Both the position numbers and the translations under genes were made by a program. Shown one piece after another: positions 34,188-43,439 of a DNA stretch of 64,000 bases. This DNA is from Luteibacter sp. dw_328 (lineage in GTDB: Bacteria > Pseudomonadota > Gammaproteobacteria > Xanthomonadales > Rhodanobacteraceae): positions 62,001-126,000 of the forward strand of contig NZ_JAAVUW010000003.1 in NCBI RefSeq assembly GCF_018449605.1, given 5' to 3'. Position 1 is the first letter of the stretch. Each line of letters opens with the position of its first letter. The notes below the pieces were generated by a model. That model was not told the origin of the DNA. It worked only from the letters and a program-made list of their open reading frames with translations, and ran no database searches.

Positions 34188-35168
34188 TTACCAGCCTTCG
34201 AATTCTTCGGCCGCCGCCAGATCATCAGCCGGCGCACTGCGAATGAGCGTTTCACGCGGCTGCTCGCCGAACACGCTGCGATACTTCTCAGCGAAGCGTG
34301 AGAGGTCCCACATACCGCAGCTGAGCGCCACGGACTTGACCGAACGCCGTCCGGCTTCTGCCGTGACAAGACTGCGATGCGCCGTGCAAAGTCGAAGCAT
34401 GGCGAGGTACCGGTTCGGCGGAATGCCGAGCAGGTCGTCGAAGGCGTAACGTAAGCCACGTTCGCTGGCTCCCGCGGCCTGGCATAGCTCCTGGGAATAG
34501 ATATCCCGACGGAGATTGGCTCGCATGAAACGTTCCGCGCGGCGCATGACCTGGTAGTGCGCGCGTCTTCCGCGCGATGCCACCGGTCTCTCTTCGGACG
34601 AGGAACCGAGGGCCACCCGGATATGCTCGTCGAGAAGGTCCTCGACGGGACCGAATGCCATGTCTTCGGTTTCATGCACGCGTTCGCTTATCTGCCGATA
34701 GGCGCGCTTGAGATGCTCGGAGGTTACCGAGAACAGGCGAAGTCGTTGCGCGGCCATGTCCACGTCGGCGTGATCGGAGGCCATGAACCGCGAGCGAAAG
34801 CGCGCGTAAGGGGCCATCACAAGGGTGAACCGCGTGCCGCGCTCGAACATGAAATCGGTCGGGGTGCCACGCAGCAGCGTCACGCCCATTTCCGATTCGA
34901 CACCGACGCCCTGGCACCAGCTGCGTTCTCCGGTCTCGTGGAGGTAGACGAGCATGCACGCGTCGTCGGGTACGGTCAGGGAGCCCCGCACGTCGAAATC
35001 GATATGCCCGGTAAGGTAGGTGACCCCGTCGTGTGTCTTCGACGCGATCGATGCGCGGGGCCGGGCCGGGCTGAGGGTCAACAGATCGACCTCGCACATG
35101 CCGAGCGCCGCACCCAGGGTGACCAGATCGTAATCTTCCAGCCCCTGCACGTTGGAAGGGCGAGTCAT
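34188..35168 (-). CDS. AraC family transcriptional regulator
   Basis: 326 residues. The N-terminal 200 residues form the sensing domain (AraC_binding_2-like; SLTVPDDACMLVYLHETGE), and the C-terminal part holds the DNA-binding pair of helix-turn-helices (LCQAAGASERGLRYAFDDLLG and VALSCGMWDLSRFAEKYR). It resembles regulators such as FeaR/EutR. Monocistronic and isolated between the LdcA-like gene and a 279-base gap before the YegD-like gene; no target is evident. Confidence 0.88.
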   Translation of the reverse strand: MTRPSNVQGLEDYDLVTLGAALGMCEVDLLTLSPARPRASIASKTHDGVTYLTGHIDFDVRGSLTVPDDACMLVYLHETGERSWCQGVGVESEMGVTLLRGTPTDFMFERGTRFTLVMAPYARFRSRFMASDHADVDMAAQRLRLFSVTSEHLKRAYRQISERVHETEDMAFGPVEDLLDEHIRVALGSSSEERPVASRGRRAHYQVMRRAERFMRANLRRDIYSQELCQAAGASERGLRYAFDDLLGIPPNRYLAMLRLCTAHRSLVTAEAGRRSVKSVALSCGMWDLSRFAEKYRSVFGEQPRETLIRSAPADDLAAAEEFEGW

Positions 35169-35447
35169 GCGCCTACCTCCCTGCGGTTGGTTATTCCCTG
35201 CATCGGCGGGACGGCGTCATTGGCACGACGCGTGGCCCCGGCAACGCCCCATTCGTTGCCCATCCTGATCCGAACGCGAACCCTTCCCATATGTACCCCC
35301 GCAACATCCATCGGCAGGCGACGCCCGCACGCGACTAAACCTCCATCGGCCGACGTGACCCCGCTTTTCCAAGTGGGCCATGTCGACGCCATTAACTAAC
35401 GATGTAATGCAGCAAAAGCCAGCAGTTTGTGAATATGCCGAATTAGC

Positions 35448-36836
35448 TTAGCGACTGTCGGAAGCGATTGATGAATTTGGTAAAAGTGCCGCTTGTGCGA
35501 GACCAGAGACTACACCCAGAGAGGGGTCGCCGTGCACGACTCGAATTCCGGGAAAACTTGCGCCTACGCGCTCACGAACCTGCGGCGAGCGCGACGTGCC
35601 ACCCGTGAGGAAAACGCTGGCAGGCGGCTCACCGATATCGGCCTGCGCCTGGTCCAGAAGGCGCCCCATCCTGTCGAGGAAATCCTCCGATGCCGCGCGG
35701 AAATCGCCGGCAACGGCATCGATCTTCAGACCTGCCTCGATGAAATCCAGCGATGCCGTGGCCTCATCCGAAGCGGACAGGTCGATCTTCATGCGCTCGG
35801 CCGACTGGTTCAGCCGGGTGGTTGCGCCGGTTCCCTGCAAGGCGCGCAGGCGTGAACCGAAGGGCTCGTCCACCTGGCGATAGTCCTGTTTGCGGAACTC
35901 GCGCTGCTTGGGCAGGTTGTGCACGCTGGCCGCCTCGACGAAGTGGTGCACCGGTACGCCGCTCAGGTCCTTGCCGAAGCGGGGCATGAAGCTGTGCAGG
36001 CTCACGCCCACGTCCAGGTCCGTACCGCCACGCGGCAGGCCCCAGCTGCGGTGCATGATCGGTACCTCACCGGCGCCCAGCTCGGCATAGGCGACGTCGG
36101 TCGTACCACCGCCGATGTCGACGATGATCGCCCGCTGCCGTTCCGCCAGCGACTGGTGGTAATGCATTGCCGCGGCAGCGGGCTCCTCCAGGAATGAGAC
36201 CTCGTCGAAGCCGGCAATCCGTGCTGCTTCGCGGAGAATGGACAACGCCTGCTCGCCGCCGGCCGCGCCCATGGAGCTGCGGAACTCGACAGGGCGGCCA
36301 ATGACGGCCTCGCGAACGGGCGTGCCGAACTGGCGTGTGGCCACCAGGCGAACGTGCTCGAGGATGTGCGCCGCGATGCTCACGATGGTCTTGCGCACAC
36401 GCGGATCGAGCTTGTAGCCGAACATCGACTTGGGCGATTCGATCAGGTTGCCGGTGCCCTCTTCGAGGTAGGCGTCCACGGCCTCCTCGCCGAAGAGGGC
36501 GTCCTGGAAGCTGGCTACGGACGCCGAGGCTTCGCGCGTGCGCTCTTCCATCCACTGCCGGCGCACCACACGGATGGCATCCCGACGCAGGTCCATGTCG
36601 CCGCGTGGCACCCGTCCGGCCTGGCGCTCATCGAGACGGGAGGCGCGGACGAAGGCATCCACCTGGGCTTCCAGGACCGGGGTCAACACGAAGTCGTCCA
36701 CGTTGGGCACGATTTCGGGGAAAAACACCGCGGTGCGGAACTGACGGGCGTCGCCGAAACGGACCAGTTCGAGCTGTCCGTCCACGATAGCCGCTGCGGC
36801 CGAATAGCTGGTTCCGAAGTCGATGCCGATGCGCAT
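35448..36836 (-). CDS. yegD: Hsp70-family chaperone-like ATPase, YegD-like
   Basis: 462 residues, start MRIGIDFGTSYSA at 36836. The actin-fold ATPase motifs are in order: IDFGTSYSA (phosphate 1), IIVDIGGGTTDVAYAELG (phosphate 2), FLEEPAAAAMHY (connect) and VFLTGGTSRSPQV (adenosine). The C-terminal substrate-binding domain of DnaK is missing, as in YegD. The function of YegD is not well known; it may be a specialised ATPase with a partner. Isolated; divergent from the M28 peptidase gene across about 120 bases. Confidence 0.93.
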   Translation of the reverse strand: MRIGIDFGTSYSAAAAIVDGQLELVRFGDARQFRTAVFFPEIVPNVDDFVLTPVLEAQVDAFVRASRLDERQAGRVPRGDMDLRRDAIRVVRRQWMEERTREASASVASFQDALFGEEAVDAYLEEGTGNLIESPKSMFGYKLDPRVRKTIVSIAAHILEHVRLVATRQFGTPVREAVIGRPVEFRSSMGAAGGEQALSILREAARIAGFDEVSFLEEPAAAAMHYHQSLAERQRAIIVDIGGGTTDVAYAELGAGEVPIMHRSWGLPRGGTDLDVGVSLHSFMPRFGKDLSGVPVHHFVEAASVHNLPKQREFRKQDYRQVDEPFGSRLRALQGTGATTRLNQSAERMKIDLSASDEATASLDFIEAGLKIDAVAGDFRAASEDFLDRMGRLLDQAQADIGEPPASVFLTGGTSRSPQVRERVGASFPGIRVVHGDPSLGVVSGLAQAALLPNSSIASDSR

Positions 36837-36959
36837 GGGGGAAGGTCTTCCGGGAACGGGATAACCGACCATTATGACTCCCTTGCCGCTGCGGCGACAG
36901 GGCCGCCCTTGCCGCTACACTCGGGATCCACCTTATCTGCCCAAGGGGACTCTCCGCCG

Positions 36960-38705
36960 ATGCGTCGACTCGCTCTCGCCTGCCTGACCGCACTGACCCT
37001 GGCGGCCTGCCAGTCCCACGACGACGACAAGACGGCGGCGGCACCTCCGCCCGCTCCTGCCAGGGCCGCCACCTCGCCACCCCCGCCGCTTCCGGCCGTG
37101 GCCAACGAGCAGCACACCTTTAGTCCCGAGATCACGCCGGACGACTTCGCCGCGCACCTGCGGGTCATCTCGTCCGACGAATACGACGGCCGCAAGCCCG
37201 GCACCCTGGGCGAACGCCTGACGACCAACTACATCATCGAACAGTTCAAGCGAATGGGTCTGGAGCCGGGCAACAAGGGCGAGTGGGTACAGACCGTGCC
37301 CGCGGTCTCGACCGCGCTGAGCGACCCGGCCAACGTGAAGCTCGATGTCGCCGAAGGCGGCGGCCAGGAAGCGTTCGCGTTTGGTAGCGAGATGGTCGCG
37401 GGCACGCTCCAGGCCAAGGCCGACGTGGATCTCAAGGATTCGGATGTCGTTTTCGTCGGCTATGGCGTCAACGCACCGGAAGCCCAGTGGAACGACTTCG
37501 ATGGCGTCGACGTGAAGGGCAAGACGGTCATCATCCTGGTCAACGACCCGGGCTGGAACGCGAACGATCCCAAGCTGTTCAAGGGTCGCGAAATGACCTA
37601 CTACGGCCGCTGGACCTACAAGTTCGAAGAGGCGGCCCGCCAGGGCGCCGCTGCCGCGTTCATCGTCCATCAGACCGAGCCCGCCGCCTACGGCTGGAAC
37701 GTGGTGCAAAGCAGCTGGTCCACGCCGCGCCTCGACCTTCCCCAGAGCGAGGACCCGTCGCCTCGCCTGCCGGTTGCCGGATGGCTGACCCACGAAGCGG
37801 CACAACGCCTCTTTGCGAAAGCCGGGAAGAACTTCGACGACCTCGCGAAGCAAGCCGACGTGCGCGGCTTCAAGGCGGTGCCGCTGGAGGCGAAGGCTTC
37901 CATCCACCTGCAGAGCGCGATCACGCATTCGCTGAGTAACAACGTCATCGGCATGGTCAAGGGCAGCGACAAGCCCGACGAAGCGATCGTCTACACCGCC
38001 CACTGGGATCACCTTGGCCACGATCCCTCGCTGAAGGGCCATCAGATTTACAACGGTGCGGTCGACAACGGCACCGGCATTGCCGCCCTGCTGGAAATTG
38101 CCGGCAAGTTCGCCCAGGACAAACCGAAGCGCACGGTGATCTTCGCGGCAGTGACCATGGAAGAATCGGGCCTGCTCGGCTCGGAATACTACGTCGCCCA
38201 CCCACCCTTCCCGCTCAACAAGACCGTCGCGGACATCAACATGGACGCGTTGCCGATCACCGGCGCGACCAAGGACATGGAAGTCGTCGGCCTCGGCCAG
38301 GGCGATCTCGAAGACATGTTCGCCGAGGTAGTCAAGGCCGACGGCCGCGTCGTCAGCGGCGACGCCTCACCGGAGAAGGGCCACTATTTCCGCTCCGACC
38401 ACTTCAACTTCGCCAAGGCAGGCGTGCCCGCACTCGCTGCCAATGGCGGCATCGACATGGTCGTCGGCGGGAAAGCCGCGGGCGAAGCCGCCGCCAACGA
38501 CTACGTCAAGAACCACTACCACCAGCCGACCGATGTCTACGATATCCGCTGGAACTTCGACGGCGTGACCCAGAACGTCAAGGCCTTCTATGCCCTCGGC
38601 GAAAAACTCGCCGACAGCGACGTCTGGCCGGCATGGAAGGACGGCAGCGAGTTCAAGGCCGTCCGCGAAAAGTCCCTCGCTGCGACGGCGAAGAAGAAAA
38701 AATAA
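36960..38705 (+). CDS. M28-family metallopeptidase, lipoprotein
   Basis: 581 residues. The lipobox is LAAC (Cys about residue 16), so the enzyme is membrane-anchored and faces the periplasm or surface. A PA-like insert lies between residues 100 and 250. The zinc ligands of M28 are His348 in AHWDHLG, Asp369 in AVDNGTG, a Glu pair at 401-402 (MEESG), the following Asp and a His in KNHYHQPTD near residue 520. A proline/alanine-rich linker follows the lipid anchor. It should be an aminopeptidase that trims peptides. A TACACT -10-like box lies at 36916. A REP pair follows the gene. Confidence 0.92.
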   Translation: MRRLALACLTALTLAACQSHDDDKTAAAPPPAPARAATSPPPPLPAVANEQHTFSPEITPDDFAAHLRVISSDEYDGRKPGTLGERLTTNYIIEQFKRMGLEPGNKGEWVQTVPAVSTALSDPANVKLDVAEGGGQEAFAFGSEMVAGTLQAKADVDLKDSDVVFVGYGVNAPEAQWNDFDGVDVKGKTVIILVNDPGWNANDPKLFKGREMTYYGRWTYKFEEAARQGAAAAFIVHQTEPAAYGWNVVQSSWSTPRLDLPQSEDPSPRLPVAGWLTHEAAQRLFAKAGKNFDDLAKQADVRGFKAVPLEAKASIHLQSAITHSLSNNVIGMVKGSDKPDEAIVYTAHWDHLGHDPSLKGHQIYNGAVDNGTGIAALLEIAGKFAQDKPKRTVIFAAVTMEESGLLGSEYYVAHPPFPLNKTVADINMDALPITGATKDMEVVGLGQGDLEDMFAEVVKADGRVVSGDASPEKGHYFRSDHFNFAKAGVPALAANGGIDMVVGGKAAGEAAANDYVKNHYHQPTDVYDIRWNFDGVTQNVKAFYALGEKLADSDVWPAWKDGSEFKAVREKSLAATAKKKK

Positions 38706-38733
38706 GTTCTTCGCAGGCTCGCTGCAGGCTCTC

Positions 38734-38804
38734 TGTAGGAGCCGCTTCAGCGGCGATAACCCGTCCGCCGCAACCCCCATCGCCGGCATAGCCGGCTCCC
38801 ACAA
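38734..38804. repeat. REP-like inverted pair
   Basis: TGTAGGAGCCGCTTCAGCGG (from 38734) and its near inverse, CATCGCCGGCATAGCCGGCTC with CCACAA, at 38778-38804, separated by 20 bases. It lies between the convergent M28 peptidase and porin genes. Confidence 0.85.
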
Positions 38805-38817
38805 AGAGCCGGCTACC

Positions 38818-40230
38818 TCAGTAATTCACCTGCAACTGCACCCGCAGCAGCTGCCCATCAATACGACGATAAGGCGCCGTACTCACATCCGTCCGGCGCA
38901 TATTCGCCCAGGCCACCGCCAGTTCCACCGCATTCGAAGGCTGCCATTCAACACCCGCCTCGATCTCGTCGACCTGCATCTTCGGCGCATTCGTGTCGAA
39001 CTTCGCCGCACCACGATACGTCTGCCACTTCGCATACGGCATCAGCGAGCCATAGCCACCGTCAAACTTGTACATCACCTGCGCATAGCCACCGCGCAGC
39101 GATTGCGTACGGATGACCCGGCGCGCGACATCGAGCTCCGGGCCCTGCCCGACCGTCCACTCCGCCTGGAAGCCGAACGGCTGCGGGTAATACACCACGT
39201 GAGCCGCAACGCGACGGTCCGTCGAGCCGGCGACAGGCGCGTCGACGACCGGGGTAAACGTCCGGCCATCGATGGTCGCCGAACCGGTCGTGACCTTGTA
39301 GCGGCCTGAATAGGCGTCCGCACCCACTTCGAGGTACTGCCCGTTGGCAAACTTGAACGGATAGGAGAAGTGGATCACCGAGTGCAGCTGGTCGTTGCGA
39401 TCCGGACGATTCGCGCCCTGCCCGTTGTACACACCGACGCCGAACACGCCGTAGTCGCCGGAACCTTTCAGGCCCGACTTGACCAGATAGGCATAGCGCT
39501 CCTTGATCTCCTTCGGTGTCCAGTAGAAGAACACGCCGAGATCGCGCTCATCGCGTACGGCGGAATTCAAGGCGTCGGCGCGATCCAACGCAAGACGGTT
39601 CTGGCTCGACTGCAGGTCTTCCCAGCCATAGGGGATCTTCGACTGGCCGGCGCGGATACGATAGGTCTTGTCCTTGTCGAGCCACAGGTCTGCGTAGGCA
39701 TCGCGTAGCTGGGCGAAGTTGCCCGTGCTCGACCCCGTAGGCGTGCTGGCAAAGTCCGGCTGGATGTAGATCGACATCTTGTCGGTCACGTCGCCACTGA
39801 TGACCACGCGGGCGCGGCGAATGCCAAAGCCCTGCTCGCGGCCGATGTAGCGATCGCCCGGGGACTTGAGGTCCTTCGCGTCGCCGCCGACCTCCTGGTT
39901 GTAACGCATCTGCAGGTAGCCCCGGATGCCGATCTTGTCGTACCAGGCCTTGGCAGCCGGTGTTGTCGGCGGAGTCGCCGCCACCGCCTGCACCGACGCG
40001 CTCGCAGAGACTGTCGCCGTGTTCGCTGCCGGTGCCGCGACCGCCACCGGCGCCGGGCTATCGGTCACCTGCGCGAACTTGCCCAGACGCTGGCGGCCCG
40101 GACCCGGCTCCGCAAATAGCTGCCGGGTGGTCGTATCGACGTAGAGCTCGATAGCTTCTTGCGGTGCGCCCTCGGCGGCCGCGGTACCGCACATCGTCCA
40201 GAAGGCGGCGGCCAGGGGAAATCTCTTCAT
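38818..40230 (-). CDS. Outer-membrane porin of the phosphate-selective OprO/OprP type
   Basis: 470 residues. A signal peptide ends near AAA (about residue 19). The N-terminal 95 residues are a variable, Ala/Thr/Val-rich periplasmic segment. The beta-barrel begins with IGIRGYLQMRYNQEVGG and contains GFGIRRARVVISGDVTDK, a block typical of OprO/OprP porins. It ends in a VQLQVNY-type strand with an aromatic C-terminus, the BAM targeting signal. It should pass phosphate, pyrophosphate or other anions. Monocistronic; divergent from the TonB receptor. Confidence 0.9.
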   Translation of the reverse strand: MKRFPLAAAFWTMCGTAAAEGAPQEAIELYVDTTTRQLFAEPGPGRQRLGKFAQVTDSPAPVAVAAPAANTATVSASASVQAVAATPPTTPAAKAWYDKIGIRGYLQMRYNQEVGGDAKDLKSPGDRYIGREQGFGIRRARVVISGDVTDKMSIYIQPDFASTPTGSSTGNFAQLRDAYADLWLDKDKTYRIRAGQSKIPYGWEDLQSSQNRLALDRADALNSAVRDERDLGVFFYWTPKEIKERYAYLVKSGLKGSGDYGVFGVGVYNGQGANRPDRNDQLHSVIHFSYPFKFANGQYLEVGADAYSGRYKVTTGSATIDGRTFTPVVDAPVAGSTDRRVAAHVVYYPQPFGFQAEWTVGQGPELDVARRVIRTQSLRGGYAQVMYKFDGGYGSLMPYAKWQTYRGAAKFDTNAPKMQVDEIEAGVEWQPSNAVELAVAWANMRRTDVSTAPYRRIDGQLLRVQLQVNY

Positions 40231-40535
40231 GGGGCTTGGCTCCGAAAATACTCATGGAAAGTGTTGAGAAAAACCTCAAACGTCTGCGATAGTGACGCTT
40301 ACGCACGCTAAACGTCGCTAACGCGTTCGATAGGCGGGCACGTTATCGGCCACCCATTGCACTTCCATGACAGTCGCAAACCTCACCAATCCACGCAGGT
40401 TTCTGCGCTGCAACACTTCCGTCATACCCACGTCACAAGGGATAATTCGCAAAGACGCGCCCTCGCCAGGGGACCGGCTCGACCGCAGTTGGCGAGGCAC
40501 TCTCCCACCCCAGGACCTTCCAGGCGGAACACACC
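40231..40535. other. Non-coding divergent region, porin/TonB receptor
   Basis: About 305 bases between two divergent outer-membrane genes. It must hold both promoters. I see no convincing operator, repeat or small gene. Confidence 0.6.
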
Positions 40536-42794
40536 ATGTCTCTCGTTAGCTCGCGCCGTATGCCGCGACGTCTCGTCATTGCCCTGTCCATCGCCACGGC
40601 GCTCACCGCTGGCACGGCCATCGCACAGGACGCCGCGCCCACCGCTCCGAAGGCCAAGACGGCCACGCTGGAGACCGTCACCGTCACCGCTGAAAAGCGC
40701 ACGGAAGACTTGCAGAAGGTGCCCATCTCGATGACCGTGATCACGGCCGAGAAGCTGGAAGCCTTCGGGCAGGCTGGCGACGGCGTGCTCCAGCTCGCCG
40801 CACGCGCGCCGAGCGTGTATGCCGAGACGTCGTACGGCCGCGAGTTCCCGCGCTTCTACATCCGCGGCCTGGGCAACAGCGACTTCGATCTCAACGCGTC
40901 GCAGCCGGTATCGATGGTTTACGACGACATCGTCCAGGAAAACCCGATCCTCAAGGGCTTCCCGCTCTTCGATCTGGAGCAGGTGGAAGTGCTGCGCGGC
41001 CCGCAGGGCACCCTGTTCGGTCGCAACTCGCCCGCGGGCGTGATCAAGTTCGAATCGCGCAAGCCGACCCAGGAAACCGAGGGTTACGCGCGCCTTTCCT
41101 ATGGCTCGTATGGCACGGCCAATGCCGAAGCCGCCCTCGGTGGCGCGATCAGCTCCGACTGGTCGGGCCGCGTATCTGCCATCGCCCAGCATCGCGACGG
41201 CTGGATCGACAACGACTACAAGGGCGAGAAGAACGATCTCGGTGGCTACAACGATCGCGCCGTTCGCCTGCAGGCCCTGTACAAGCACTCCGACGACTTC
41301 GACGCGCTGATCAACGTGCATGGTCGCCTGCTCGACGGCAGCGCCATGGTCAACCGCGCCAATGCGATTACCCTGGGCAGCGACCAGTTCGTGCAGGGCT
41401 TCGATCGCGATTCGGTGTCGCAGGACGGCAACAACAAGCAGCACCTGTTCACCTGGGGCAGCAACCTCCACCTGAACTGGCACTTCGGCGATCTGAACTT
41501 CACCTCGATCACCGGCCTGGAGCGCGCCCAGACGTACAGCCTCGGCGACGTCGACGGCGGCTACGACGCCTCGGAAACGCCGGCCCGCCCGAGCAGCACC
41601 AACCGCACCACGCCCTTCTATTCCGAGACCGCCGACGCCCTGCCGAAGGATCGCCAGATCAGCCAGGAATTCCGCTTGTCCAACGACAGTGCCGAGCGCC
41701 TGAAGTGGCAGGTCGGTACGTACTACTTCGACGAAGACGTCGCGATTACGAACTACTCGTACGACACGCTGAACAACCACGCCCTCAACGGCCTGGTCGA
41801 CCAGAGCCAGCACACGAAGGCATGGGCGCTGTTCGGCTCGACCGACTACCAGTTCACCGACGACTTCGACCTGCGCGCCGGCGCCCGCTGGTCGCACGAC
41901 AAGCGTGACTTCAGCGCCGAACGCTTCCTTGGCTTCACCGGCCCCATCGGCCCGCTGACCTCCAAGCCGACCGACTCGCGCTGGAGCGGCGACCTCACCG
42001 GCACCTGGCAGTTGTCGAAGAACGCGAACGTGTACGCACGCGTCGCCAACGGCTTCCGCGCACCCAGCGTGCAGGGCCGCATCACCTTTGCAAACAGCAT
42101 CTCCACGGCGAGGCCGGAAACGGTGACCTCGTACGAAGTGGGCTTCAAGTCGACGACCGAAGACAACAAGCTCCGCTTCAACGCCGATATCTACAAGTAC
42201 AACATGCACAACCAGCAGCTGACGGCGGTGGGCGGTGAAACCAACGTCACCGAGCTGATCAATGCGAAGAAGACCGAAGGCTATGGCGCCGAATTCGACC
42301 TCGAGGCCTACCTGACGCCACAGTTCTACATGACGGCCGGAGGCAGCTATAACCACACCGAGCTGAAGGATAAGAACCTGGCCATCGCTCCCTGCGGTGG
42401 CGGATGCACGGTGCTCGATCCGCTGAACGCCGAGGGCAATGCGCTGATCAACGGCAATTCGCTGCCCAATGCGCCGCAGTGGATCGGCACCTGGACCGCG
42501 CGCTACGGCATTCCGTATGGCGAGAGCGGCGAGTTCTTCGTCTACACCGACTGGAACTACCGCAGCGAAGTGAACTTCTTCCTGTACGACTCCGAAGAGT
42601 TCAAGAGCAAGCCGTTCCTCGAAGGCGGCATCCGCGTGGGCTACAACTGGGACTTCGGCAAGCGCGAGATCGCCCTTTACGGCCGCAACATCACCGACAA
42701 GAAGGTGATCACCGGCGGCATCGACTTCAATAACCGCACGGCCTTCGTCAACGACCCGCGCATCATCGGCGTGGAGTTCCGCGCGGAGCTGTAA
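40536..42794 (+). CDS. TonB-dependent outer-membrane receptor
   Basis: 752 residues. A signal peptide (MSLVSSRRMPRRLVIALSIA to about AIAQ) is followed by the TonB box region LETVTVTAEKRTEDLQKVP and a plug domain (VEVLRGPQGTLFGRNSPAG, GYARLSYGSYGTANAE). The rest is a 22-strand barrel ending in VEFRAEL. An internal ATG at 40560 is an alternative start. The substrate is unknown; the sequence is of the CirA/FecA-wide type rather than a siderophore class I can name. A strong intrinsic terminator follows at 42819. Confidence 0.93.
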   Translation: MSLVSSRRMPRRLVIALSIATALTAGTAIAQDAAPTAPKAKTATLETVTVTAEKRTEDLQKVPISMTVITAEKLEAFGQAGDGVLQLAARAPSVYAETSYGREFPRFYIRGLGNSDFDLNASQPVSMVYDDIVQENPILKGFPLFDLEQVEVLRGPQGTLFGRNSPAGVIKFESRKPTQETEGYARLSYGSYGTANAEAALGGAISSDWSGRVSAIAQHRDGWIDNDYKGEKNDLGGYNDRAVRLQALYKHSDDFDALINVHGRLLDGSAMVNRANAITLGSDQFVQGFDRDSVSQDGNNKQHLFTWGSNLHLNWHFGDLNFTSITGLERAQTYSLGDVDGGYDASETPARPSSTNRTTPFYSETADALPKDRQISQEFRLSNDSAERLKWQVGTYYFDEDVAITNYSYDTLNNHALNGLVDQSQHTKAWALFGSTDYQFTDDFDLRAGARWSHDKRDFSAERFLGFTGPIGPLTSKPTDSRWSGDLTGTWQLSKNANVYARVANGFRAPSVQGRITFANSISTARPETVTSYEVGFKSTTEDNKLRFNADIYKYNMHNQQLTAVGGETNVTELINAKKTEGYGAEFDLEAYLTPQFYMTAGGSYNHTELKDKNLAIAPCGGGCTVLDPLNAEGNALINGNSLPNAPQWIGTWTARYGIPYGESGEFFVYTDWNYRSEVNFFLYDSEEFKSKPFLEGGIRVGYNWDFGKREIALYGRNITDKKVITGGIDFNNRTAFVNDPRIIGVEFRAEL

Positions 42795-42818
42795 AGCTCC
42801 GGGCCACCTTGATCGGCT

Positions 42819-42854
42819 AACGGCCGGCCCTGCAAAGGGCCGGCCGTTTTCGTT
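42819..42854 (+). terminator. Intrinsic terminator after the TonB receptor
   Basis: AACGGCCGGCCC (42819-42830) pairs perfectly with GGGCCGGCCGTT (42837-42848) over a six-base loop and is followed by TTCGTT. Confidence 0.9.
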
Positions 42855-42870
42855 CGAGGCGAGCGGCCCT

Positions 42871-42952
42871 GTGTGAGCCGCTTCATCGGCGATCCCGCGG
42901 CAGCGGGCAGGCTAGCTGGCAGCACCCAATCGCCGCTGAAGCGGCTCCCACA
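42871..42952. repeat. REP-like inverted pair
   Basis: GTGTGAGCCGCTTCATCGGCG (from 42871) with an inner CCCGCGGCAGCGGG, then the inverse arm at 42928-42952. It leads straight into a 20-base tandem repeat. Confidence 0.8.
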
Positions 42953-43014
42953 GGTCTGCGCTGGCTCCCACAGGTCTGCGCTGGCTTCCGCAGATCGGCG
43001 TCTGGCTCCCACAG
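42941..43014. repeat. 20-bp tandem repeat derived from the REP tail
   Basis: The unit CTGGCTCCCACAGGTCTGCG recurs at 42961 (exact), with a diverged first copy at 42941, a third at 42981 (CTGGCTTCCGCAGATCGGCG) and a partial fourth at 43002. The unit begins with the end of the adjacent REP arm, suggesting local expansion of the element. Confidence 0.75.
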
Positions 43015-43142
43015 CGCTTTGCCGTGCTGCCCTAAACCTTTTCCTCCAAAGCGGCATCAGAGGTAGTGCCACCGACGCACCCCACCAGCACAGCGCGGCA
43101 CGGCATAGGCCATAAGTCATATGGAATTTCACGAAATTCTGG

Positions 43143-43183
43143 TTGACGACTAAAAATCTGGTGTTATAGTTCACTACAACACC
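43143..43183 (+). promoter_or_regulatory. Sigma-70-type promoter overlapped by a palindromic operator
   Basis: TTGACG (43143-43148) and TATAGT (43165-43170) with a 16-base spacer form a good promoter. Left arm GGTGTTATAGT (43160-43170) and right arm ACTACAACACC (43173-43183) are complementary except for one base and cover the -10 box. A bound protein would block polymerase. The GntR gene three genes downstream is the obvious candidate repressor. Confidence 0.75.
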
Positions 43184-43213
43184 GGTCACCCACACCACCA
43201 CTGGAGTACTGAC

Positions 43214-43399
43214 ATGAAAAACAACCTCAACCTCGCCGCCCTCGCCGCCGCCTTCGCCATCGCCACGGCTTCCCTGGCCGGCTTCTACAGCACCTCCATC
43301 TCCGCCGCCCCGCTCACCGAGATCAACGGCACGCACGTCACCAACCTGGCCCCGATCGTTGTCTACGCCAACGCCGACGCCGACGTCGCCGCCCTCTAA
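43214..43399 (+). CDS. Small exported protein, 61 residues
   Basis: MKNNLNLAALAAAFAIATASL is a signal peptide with likely cleavage near residue 31 (ISA|AP). The mature peptide is about 30 residues and contains INGTHVTNLAPIVVY followed by an acidic tail. A second small protein in the next gene shares this motif. ATG 43214 is preceded by GGAG (CTGGAGTACTGAC). First gene of an apparent operon with a GntR regulator and an ABC transporter. No known family recognised. Confidence 0.7.
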   Translation: MKNNLNLAALAAAFAIATASLAGFYSTSISAAPLTEINGTHVTNLAPIVVYANADADVAAL

Positions 43400-43439
43400 C
43401 CCACTGACCGACCTGCAGCAAAGTCATCGGAGTCGAACC

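Larger units (their letters stand above)
42795..43213. other. Gap holding a terminator, REP array and the promoter of the small-protein/ABC operon
   Basis: About 420 bases without a gene. It contains the terminator at 42819, the REP pair at 42871, the tandem repeat at 42941 and the promoter/operator at 43143. No protein-coding feature was seen in it. Confidence 0.7.

Noticed and set aside
40422-42356. 644-residue open frame antisense to the TonB receptor
   Set aside because: Shadow frame of a real gene; repetitive Val/Glu/Arg composition and no recognisable domain.
42941-43014. Tandem 20-base repeats as a CRISPR array
   Set aside because: There are no unique spacers between the units, the units decay in order, no cas gene is present, and they derive from a REP arm.
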